Translations under genes and position numbers: made by a program
Notes under the pieces: generated by a model
The model's database searches: none
The model's input: the letters and a program-made list of their open reading frames with translations, nothing else
Told to the model about the DNA's origin: nothing
Origin: Streptomyces griseus subsp. griseus
Lineage (GTDB): Bacteria > Actinomycetota > Actinomycetes > Streptomycetales > Streptomycetaceae
Assembly (NCBI RefSeq): GCF_000720255.1
Contig: NZ_JOJE01000005.1
Coordinates: forward strand, 372,001 to 436,000
DNA: 64,000 nt
Direction: 5' to 3'
Shown: positions 10,508 to 17,900 of the stretch, piece by piece
Position numbering within the stretch: position 1 is the stretch's first letter
Layout of the letters: every line of letters starts with the position of its first letter

Positions 10508-11749
10508 TCACAGGGCCGGTTGCATCGCGTACCGGGCTCTCAGTTCCTCGGCCACCTTCTGCGATGCCGGTTTCCGGCCGGGTCTGCGGGGCGGATCGGC
10601 AGGCGCCCGCTCGGTAGGGCGGGAGGAGGCGTCCCCGCGATCCGTACTGTCGTCCGACGGTACGACCGCGGCCCCGGTGTGGCTCTCGTCCACCCCTGAC
10701 GCACCGGAGGACTCGGGTTCCGCTCCGTCCTCGACGGGGTCGGGGCGGGCAGGGCGGTCCAGCGGACTGTCGACACCATCCTCGTCCACGACCTGCGTGT
10801 GCACGTCGGGCGCATCGCCGTACTGGACCGCGATGCGCTCCCACACCGATGGCGAGGGCCCGGTGCGCCCCTCCCCTCCGGGGAAGGGAGCAGCTACGTC
10901 GATCAGTGCGTACCGCGCCTCGACAGGGGTGAGTCCCGCGTCCTTCATCAGCGCCACGCACCGGTCCGTGACCTCCGCGAGGGCGGGCCGCTCCTCCGGG
11001 GCGTGGGCGAGCATCGCCGTGACCAACGGGACGAGCGCCTCGGGCAGTCCCGAGAGGTCCGGTGGCTGGGTCTCGTCGGTCACCTGGGCGACGATCGCCG
11101 GCCAGCCCCGGCCGTCGTACGGGTAGTGGCCGGTGGCGGCGTACAGCAGGACCGTGCCCAGGCCGTACACATCGGCCGGGGTCTTCACCCGGGAACGGCC
11201 GAGGGCCTGCTCCGGCGGCATGCAGCGAACCGTGCCGATGATCATGCCGTCGTGCGTGAGAGTGTCCTTGCCCGCGTCCAGGAACGCGCCCAGCCCGAAG
11301 TCGATCAGGATCGGACCGTACTCGCCGAGCATGACGTTCTGCGGCTTGAGATCGCGGTGCAGGAGGTCGACGGCGTGCACCGCCCCCAGGCCTTCGGCGA
11401 GGAGCGCGCCGAGACTGGCAACCAGCGGCACCGGGAGGGTACCGGCGCTGTCCACCTGCTCCTGGACGGTCCGGCCTGGCACGTACTCGACAGCCATCCA
11501 CGGTTCGTCGGCATAGGGATCGGCGTCGAGGAAACGGGCCACCCGGTTGGTTCCGACGACCGTCCGGGCGATCAACGCCTCTCTCTCGAAGCGCGCCCGA
11601 GTCGCCTGATCGAGCCGGTCGTTCCTGATCACCTTCACCGCGACCGGGTCGCCGCCGGGCGAGTAGGCCAGATAGACCTGTCCCATGCCCCCCGCGCCCA
11701 GTTCGCGCTCAACCGTGTACCGGCCGATCTGCGCGGGCACCTCAGTCAT
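10508..11749 (-). CDS. Serine/threonine protein kinase, soluble, in defence operon
   Basis: A 413-residue Hanks-type kinase. The start is taken at ATG 11749, giving MTEVPAQIGRYTVEREL; an in-frame ATG at 11794 is possible. The kinase domain fills residues 8-270: glycine loop GAGGMGQVY, catalytic Lys in VAVKVIRND, HRDLKPQNVM, DFGLG and the PPEQ form of the APE motif, so it should be active. The remaining 140 residues are acidic, Ser/Pro-rich and end in a basic helix (RPGRKPASQKVAEELRARY). No membrane helix or PASTA domain is visible, unlike housekeeping PknB, which suggests a cytoplasmic role. It sits directly upstream of drmD on the same strand. A kinase also occurs in the Pgl phage-growth-limitation system of Streptomyces (PglW), so a regulatory or effector role in defence is plausible but inferred. 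Confidence 0.85.
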   Translation of the reverse strand: MTEVPAQIGRYTVERELGAGGMGQVYLAYSPGGDPVAVKVIRNDRLDQATRARFEREALIARTVVGTNRVARFLDADPYADEPWMAVEYVPGRTVQEQVDSAGTLPVPLVASLGALLAEGLGAVHAVDLLHRDLKPQNVMLGEYGPILIDFGLGAFLDAGKDTLTHDGMIIGTVRCMPPEQALGRSRVKTPADVYGLGTVLLYAATGHYPYDGRGWPAIVAQVTDETQPPDLSGLPEALVPLVTAMLAHAPEERPALAEVTDRCVALMKDAGLTPVEARYALIDVAAPFPGGEGRTGPSPSVWERIAVQYGDAPDVHTQVVDEDGVDSPLDRPARPDPVEDGAEPESSGASGVDESHTGAAVVPSDDSTDRGDASSRPTERAPADPPRRPGRKPASQKVAEELRARYAMQPAL

Positions 11750-11811
11750 CTCTGCCGCGTCACCCTCTCGTGCCCACCTGTCCAGGCACGTCACACTTTC
11801 ACCGAAGGATC

Positions 11812-11840
11812 ACCTTATCGCTGCGGCCGAATGCCGTCAT
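11812..11840 (-). promoter_or_regulatory. Predicted promoter for kinase-drmD-drmMI-drmA
   Basis: On the minus strand, a -35 ATGACG (11835-11840) and a -10 TAAGGT (11812-11817) are separated by 17 bp. Transcription would start near 11804, about 55 nt before the kinase ATG. This falls in the only substantial gap (11750-11910) between the CBS gene and the kinase gene, so the DISARM-like part could be transcribed independently of the upstream accessory genes. Confidence 0.45.
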
Positions 11841-11910
11841 CGGGTTCACGGCCTCTGACATCGGCGAACGCGGGGCCGGGCCATAAGTGACGCCCGCTTT
11901 CGACCCCTGC

Positions 11911-12951
11911 TCACCGTACGCAGTCCCGAAGCTGCCGGGCGAACGAGGTCAGGTCCCTCATGTCCTCCGGCGGCAGCGGATCGTCGTCGAAATGAGCGAT
12001 CCGGTTCCTGATGGCCTGCACCCGCTGGAGATGGTGGACGAACTGGCCGCGGTCCAGTGCGGGACGGCCCAGCGCGACCCAGTTGGCGTCGGCACGCTGA
12101 GCCAGTGCGGTCCTTCTCTGCGCGCCGTCCAGGAGCATGACGTAGTCGCCGAACATCAGGTCTTCCACCTTGCCGGTGCGTTGCTCCGGCTTACGGTTGG
12201 TCGCCTGCACGGCGATGACCGCTTCCGCGTCCAGACGGGCGCCCAGCCAGCGGCGGAGCAGCGACTCGATCTCGCCGAGAAGGAAGAACGGCCGGGCGGT
12301 GTTCTGGAACCGGCGGACGATCTCCTGGTACGTGACGATGCCGGATATTCGGCCGTCCTGTCCCCGTACCAGCACGTAGCCCTGATCCACGAGCATGGGC
12401 AGGCAGCTGAACAGGTCCTCCCTGCTGTCGAACACCGGCAGGGACTCCTGCTGCATGGCGTTCTCCAGAGTCGTCTCCCAGCCGTTCTCATACATGAGGG
12501 CGATCGACTTCCAGGTGACCACTCCGTGGAGCTCGGTCATGTTGCTGACCACGGGGATCTGGTTGTAGCCCTCATAGCGCATGAGATAGGTGGCCTGGCT
12601 CAGCTCGGCACCAGGGGGGACGCACTCCAGGCCGACCACGGCGGAGGGCAGTTCCCCCAGCAGCAGGCGCTGAGGCAGCGCGCCCGGCGGCAGCGGATCG
12701 GCCGGCACGGCGGGATCTTCCTCGGGTGCCACAGCCGTGGTGGCCGCGACCGGCACGAGCCGCACCCGGGCGAGGGTCGGGCAGGTGGAGAAGTCGGGAA
12801 GCGTCGTCAGTCCGGCAGCTGCCAGTGACTCGTTCATTTCCCGGATGATGCCGGTCTGCCGCACCCGCACGTCGTACAGGGCCAGCAGTTCGGACAGCGC
12901 GAGTTCGGCCCCCTTGAGGGCGATCAGCTCCGCCGTCGTCGGTTTCTTCAT
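11911..12951 (-). CDS. CBS-domain protein with C-terminal HEPN-like (RNRIAH) domain
   Basis: A 346-residue protein with three parts. The N-terminal region (1-100) is helical then proline/alanine-rich. Residues about 105-225 form a CBS-type pair (GYNQIPVVSNMTELHGVVTW; QGYVLVRGQDGRISGIVTY), which in this superfamily binds adenosine nucleotides. The C-terminal 120 residues contain EDLMFGDYVMLL and end in IRNRIAHFDDDPL, an R-N-x3-H pattern typical of HEPN ribonuclease domains, similar to Swt1-like HEPN proteins. Its ATG overlaps the stop of the DUF262 gene (TGATG), so the two are translationally coupled. A nucleotide-sensing RNase or toxin activated during infection is an inference. The alternative is a non-catalytic HEPN scaffold. 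Confidence 0.7.
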   Translation of the reverse strand: MKKPTTAELIALKGAELALSELLALYDVRVRQTGIIREMNESLAAAGLTTLPDFSTCPTLARVRLVPVAATTAVAPEEDPAVPADPLPPGALPQRLLLGELPSAVVGLECVPPGAELSQATYLMRYEGYNQIPVVSNMTELHGVVTWKSIALMYENGWETTLENAMQQESLPVFDSREDLFSCLPMLVDQGYVLVRGQDGRISGIVTYQEIVRRFQNTARPFFLLGEIESLLRRWLGARLDAEAVIAVQATNRKPEQRTGKVEDLMFGDYVMLLDGAQRRTALAQRADANWVALGRPALDRGQFVHHLQRVQAIRNRIAHFDDDPLPPEDMRDLTSFARQLRDCVR

Positions 12952-14777
12952 CAGCGCTCCCCCTCCTCGTCAGCAGTGCCGCGGACGACCGTGGTGCGCT
13001 TGCCCATGGCATGGAAGACCAGGTCCTCCAGCGCAGAGGCGCGCGCCTCGAAGAACGCGACGTAGTCGTTGGCCCGCAGCGCCTTGGCGTCGATGAGATG
13101 GGTGGAGATCACGTCGTCGAACCACTCGGAGCGCATGTCGGCCGCCGCCGCAAGGGGCTCCAAGTACGCGGCCGGGGCACCGCTGAGGGCCTGGGCCGCC
13201 CGAAGGGACAACGGTGTTTTGTTGATGATGGAGCTGGCCGGGTAACGCTCGTCGAGATTTCGGCGCACCCAGTTCTTCGGGAAGACCTGGTGCACGTCGA
13301 CGCCGTACTCCACCAGTCGGCCCGGAGCCATCGGGCTCTCGGTGTAGTGCCAGTCCACAGCACCCTGACGGATCAGGAGCGCGAAGATGCCCTTGTACGC
13401 GGCGCTGTTGCGGGTCTTGAGGGTGAACAGGCGCTGGGGGTCGAAGAGGGAGTCTGCGATCGTGTCGGGGACTTCGCCGTCGTCACGGATCCACGCGATC
13501 AGTTGCTCCACATCACGGGTGAAACGGGTCTCCGTAGAGCCGCCGTACATCTCCCCGAGGACGCCGCACCAGTACCACTGCGTGATCTTCTGAATCGCGC
13601 CCGGGTTGTCGAGTTCTTCACCGAGGATCGCCCGGACCGCGGCCAATGGAACCACCTGCGTCCGGTACGGCAGGTCCGCCGCCTGGACGATGCACTGTGT
13701 GAACAGAAACTCCCCGACCCATTCGAAGGCGTCTCGAAGACGGGGGGCCAGCTCCTGGAAGTCCTCCAATGGGAGCTCCAGCAGATCCCGCCGCTTGCAG
13801 GAGACGCCCACCGTGGCATCGAGCAGCTTGCGGTTCCATGTCCTCACCAGGGCCACTGCCTGGAGAAAGTCGCTGTTGGTCAGACCGTCGTCGAGATCCA
13901 CCTCCAGGCGGCCGAGCACGGTGTACCGCTCCGCCACATATTCCTTGATCGAACGCCAGACGGAGGGCAGGTCGTAGTAGTCGCCCGTGCGACTCGTGTA
14001 CTCACGATCCCCGGCATAGGTGGCGGTCAGCAATTCGAAGACGTTGAGCGGGACGCCTCCCGTGTTGACTCGTTCGAAGACAGCACAGACGGCGTCCATG
14101 GACGTCGACGAGGACAGATTGATCATGGGCACTTGGAACGACCTGACGGGGTGCAGCACCTCGTCCTCGAACTTGATCCACAGATCGAAGTTCTGCGCCT
14201 CGTCCGCCCTCTCGTACTCGCGACGCCATGCGTTGACCCTCTGGGTGTCGAAGACGATCCTCAGGGGGAACAGTCCCGCGGCGCACTCACCCGCGGTGTC
14301 GCTGAGGTCGTGCACGACCTTCCGCCCGAAATCCCTGCGCAGGATGCGGTCCTCCGGCACAGAGACGATCGCCTCGTCGCGGTCGGACGGTGAACCGGTC
14401 GCCTTCGCTATGTCGACGTAGTACCAGCGGCGGACCGACTTACCCCGAGTGTCCACGGTCCGAACCGGTGCGTCGGCCACGTACAGAGCTTGGAAGAGCG
14501 ATGTCAGACGCTGCTGGCCGTCCAGCAGCAGGAGACTGGGATCCCGCTCGGCGACCGACTCCGCACCCGTGAGGGGCCTGGTACGGAAGCGGGAGGCGCC
14601 ACCGGTCTCCAGCGTCATCGTGACACCCAGGGGGTAGTCGAGCGTCACGGTCGCGATGATGGCCCGAATGCGGTCGTCGTCCCACTTCCAGTCCCTCTGG
14701 AAGTCGGGAAGTTGAAGCCGTCCCGAAGCGACGTCACCGAGAAGCGTCTTGAGATTTGCACTGTCCAGCCCTGCCAC
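12951..14777 (-). CDS. DUF262 domain protein with degenerate C-terminal HNH (DUF1524-like) region
   Basis: A 608-residue DUF262 protein. I chose GTG 14777 because translation from there (MAGLDSANLKTLLGDVASGR) begins where DUF262 families begin; the frame stays open to 15050 but the extra residues look non-coding. The DUF262 signatures are LQLPDFQRDWKWDDDRIR near residue 21 and LLLDGQQRLTSLFQAL near residue 78. This ParB-like fold hydrolyses nucleotides in GmrSD-type restriction. Near residue 495 comes VDVHQVFPKNW followed by SIINKTPLSLR, the layout of the DUF1524/HNH nuclease, but Q stands where a second His is usual. DUF262-DUF1524 proteins typically cut modified phage DNA. The stop overlaps the CBS gene; the upstream GHKL gene ends 208 nt before the start. 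Confidence 0.82.
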   Translation of the reverse strand: MAGLDSANLKTLLGDVASGRLQLPDFQRDWKWDDDRIRAIIATVTLDYPLGVTMTLETGGASRFRTRPLTGAESVAERDPSLLLLDGQQRLTSLFQALYVADAPVRTVDTRGKSVRRWYYVDIAKATGSPSDRDEAIVSVPEDRILRRDFGRKVVHDLSDTAGECAAGLFPLRIVFDTQRVNAWRREYERADEAQNFDLWIKFEDEVLHPVRSFQVPMINLSSSTSMDAVCAVFERVNTGGVPLNVFELLTATYAGDREYTSRTGDYYDLPSVWRSIKEYVAERYTVLGRLEVDLDDGLTNSDFLQAVALVRTWNRKLLDATVGVSCKRRDLLELPLEDFQELAPRLRDAFEWVGEFLFTQCIVQAADLPYRTQVVPLAAVRAILGEELDNPGAIQKITQWYWCGVLGEMYGGSTETRFTRDVEQLIAWIRDDGEVPDTIADSLFDPQRLFTLKTRNSAAYKGIFALLIRQGAVDWHYTESPMAPGRLVEYGVDVHQVFPKNWVRRNLDERYPASSIINKTPLSLRAAQALSGAPAAYLEPLAAAADMRSEWFDDVISTHLIDAKALRANDYVAFFEARASALEDLVFHAMGKRTTVVRGTADEEGER

Positions 14778-14816
14778 GTGCCCCGTTCCCCACCCTCGTG
14801 TCTTCGTGGACAAGGC

Positions 14817-14845
14817 ATTGCACCAAGGGAATCTTGCGCCGTCAA
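14817..14845 (-). promoter_or_regulatory. Possible promoter for DUF262-CBS pair
   Basis: Minus strand TTGACG (14840-14845) and TGCAAT (14817-14822) are separated by 17 bp, placing a start near 14810, about 33 nt before the GTG at 14777. The -35 is good and the -10 is poor. It lies in the 208-bp gap behind the GHKL gene. Confidence 0.3.
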
Positions 14846-14985
14846 CATCACTTGACGCAGCGTCACATGCTTGCAGGGCGGGCTGTGAGCCGCCGTCACC
14901 GAGCTCCGGCATCGGGATGCGTGGAGACGGCAGCTTCGCCTGGTCGTTCGTCGGCCGGTTGAGCCTTTCCGGTGCCGTCCGCGCG

Positions 14986-17900
14986 CTACCCCCTCCCCAA
15001 CGGCGAGCACTGATAGCGCACCCCCCGGCTGACCATCCTGAAGCGGTCACGCCCCTGGGCCGAGAACGGGTTCGGCAGGTCGAAGACGCGGCGCTGCTCC
15101 GGGACGAGGGCAGAGGTGATCAACAGGATGCGGTAGCGGTTGCCCCGGGCGTGGCGGCGGGCCGCTTCCACCTCGGACGGTCCGAGTTCGAACTCCACCC
15201 GCTCGGCACACGGGTCGCTGAGTGCCTTCACCTCGTACAGCCGGGTGGTGTCACGCCAGGTGACCTCGAAGTCGTAGCCCAGGGAATCGGACGCCTCGTC
15301 GTCTCCGTTGACGACGGCCGCATAGCCCGAGGTCCACCGCACATCGGGGTAGTGGCGCTGGAGCCAGGCGCGCGCGGCCACCTCCCCGACGAGACCGATG
15401 GCGGACCGCTGGTCCTCGGTAGTCCGCTTCGCCTTCGCGACGACGATGCGCGGCTTGACGGAGGATCCGCCCCCGCTGCGTGGCCGGGGCACGTCGACCA
15501 CGGTGTCCAGGCGCACCCTGCCCGACTGGGCGAGGAAAGCCTCGTCGATGGTTCTCGATGCGATGTCCGCGATGGTGGAGAGCTGGTCGCTTCCGACCCT
15601 GACCTCGGCGTCCCCGATGGTGATCGTGCGTGGAGCGACGATCGTGGAGACACCGGAATCCCGGGCCCGTGCCTCCGTCTGCGCGAGATCCTTGTCGGTG
15701 AGGCCCAGCGCCGCTGGGTCCGCGGCGTGCGGCATCCCGGCGGGCCACCCCACGGCTCGTCCCACCGCGTCGAGCAGATGGCTCTCGCTCAGCGGCAGCA
15801 GGTCACCCAGCCCGGTACCGTCGATGTAACTCCTGCATTCCATCAGCACCGCCCCGTGCCACCCCGCAGGCACCTGGATGCCGTGACGGCGGCACCAGGC
15901 GGTCACCAGTGGGGGCAGCACCGGCACGAGCGCGTCCAGTGCGGCCGTGTTGCGTGCCCGGAGCCGGTCGAGGGGCTCGAGTTCGGTGGGCCGCTCGAGG
16001 TCGTCGTCAGCTCCGTGCGATCGGAGCCATTCCCGCGCCCTGTCGCGCATCGCCTCCTCCGGCGGGGTGATGAACCGGGGAAGCCAGTCCGGGTCCGGCT
16101 GGAGGTCGTGGAGACCGCGGGCCGCGGCGTAGCCGGAGATGTCCTCATCCTGCTGCGCGGCGACGGCGTATCGCTCGCGGAGCCGGTCCAGAAGGATTCC
16201 GAAGCGAGCGCGTACGAAGTCGCCGAAGGCCTGTTCGTGGCGGTCCGGGTAGTACTCCGGGGAGTACCCGAGGGCGACCAGTGCGGTGTTGAACTGCTGC
16301 AAGTCGAGTCCCAGTTCGTCCCTGAGCTCCGCCGGCCTCGTGCAGGAGCGGGCCAGGGCGACCAGCTCCGCCGACGGCAGCGGCAGACCGGGCGCGAGCC
16401 GGTCGATGATCCCGACGAGTTCCCGTTCGCCGGCCGCACGACCGAGAAGGCGGGCGGCCTCCTCGTTCCAGGCGTCGGCAGCCAGGCACGCCAGCACGGG
16501 GCGGAGCAGTCTCACCGTGTCCTGCACGTCACCCGTGAGGTTGCGCCGGATCTCGGCGACCCTGGCCTGGGTCGTGTCCAGTGCGGCGGCGAGGACGCCG
16601 TCGTCGACGAGCGTCGGGCTGCTGCCGCCGAAGCTCCGCTCGAGTTTGACGAGGACCAGTTCCAGCGCGTCCTGCAACCACGGCCTGCCCAGCAGTTGTG
16701 CGACGGCAGGTGTCGCCGCCTGCAGTTCGTCCCACCCCTCGTCGCTTCTCCAGACGACCACCGTGGGGTACTCGTCGTCCGGCAACGGCAGGGCGCGCGT
16801 CGACGACGGCGGTTCGGCCGGCGTCCCGGAGACGGTGATCTCCACGTCTTCGGCGTGTACGACGCGCAGGCCGCGGAGCCGTTCGAGCGCGGCCCGGACA
16901 CCGCGCTCGCTGCGGCGCACGAATGCCCCGGACTTGAGTTCCATGGCGAGGGCGACCACGGTGACCAGCCACTCCCGTTCCCGGATGAACACCGCCGCCT
17001 GACTCGACGGCGTGATGGGGGCGCCGTCGCGATGACGTACCTGCACGTTCGTGGTCGACGTGCGCTGTACCCTCAGCCCGTTCGCCTCTGCCAGGCGGAC
17101 GACGGCGTCACCGGACTCCGCCGGGGCGACGAGGACGGGATGCCCCGCCGGCTCGATGAGCGCCTCCTTCAGGGGATCCGCCTCGTCGCAGACGATGACT
17201 GGTGCTTCGTCTGCTTCGTCGGCCGACGGGGTGAAGGTGCCGAGCACGTGGGTGCGGCTGACCACCAGGCGGACCTCTTCGCTCGGCGCCCAGGGCCACT
17301 GGCCCGTCCGTACGATGTTCGACCAGGCCCGTTCGTAGTGCCGTTTGAAGGACACGCTGAGGTACTCGGGCACCTCGCCCTTGTCTAGCACGTCAGCGAG
17401 CTGACTCACCGCCGCCCCTGCGTGCAGCGGATCTTCCCACCTGCGCAGGCCGAGCCGGAGCATCCGCTCGACGACATTCCTGTCGGTGAGCATGCGGCGC
17501 GTCGACAGGGGGAGCGCAGGGACGAAGGCCGGGAGTTCCCCGTCGGTACTGAACCAGGCCCGCCGGGGTGCGACGAAGGAGGGACCATCCGGCTCCTCCA
17601 CGGGCAGCCAGGCCATGCCGCGGAGGTAGGAGGCCAGAGGAGTGGGCCAGGTGTGCGCGTCCTTGAAGGAGTAGGTGGGCCTGTGCACGGTGACGGTGAA
17701 GACCTCCTCGCCCCAGGTACGCAGCCCGTGCATCAACAGCTCGGCGAACTCGCGCCGGGCGGCAGGGCCGAGCCCGGCCACTTCGGTCGCTCCCGCCAGG
17801 TGGGCAGGCGGGTGTGTGAACTCGTAGGGCGTGTAGGGGTGCTGGAATCGGGTCCAGTCGCTCCTGACATCGGCGCACCAGGCATCGGTGAGCGCGTCCC

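Noticed and set aside
7777..10617. 946-codon plus-strand frame
   Set aside because: Antisense of the SNF2 helicase gene, with no domain features.
14778..15050. Longer N-terminus for the DUF262 protein
   Set aside because: The extra residues show no similarity to the family start and would overlap the end of the GHKL gene.
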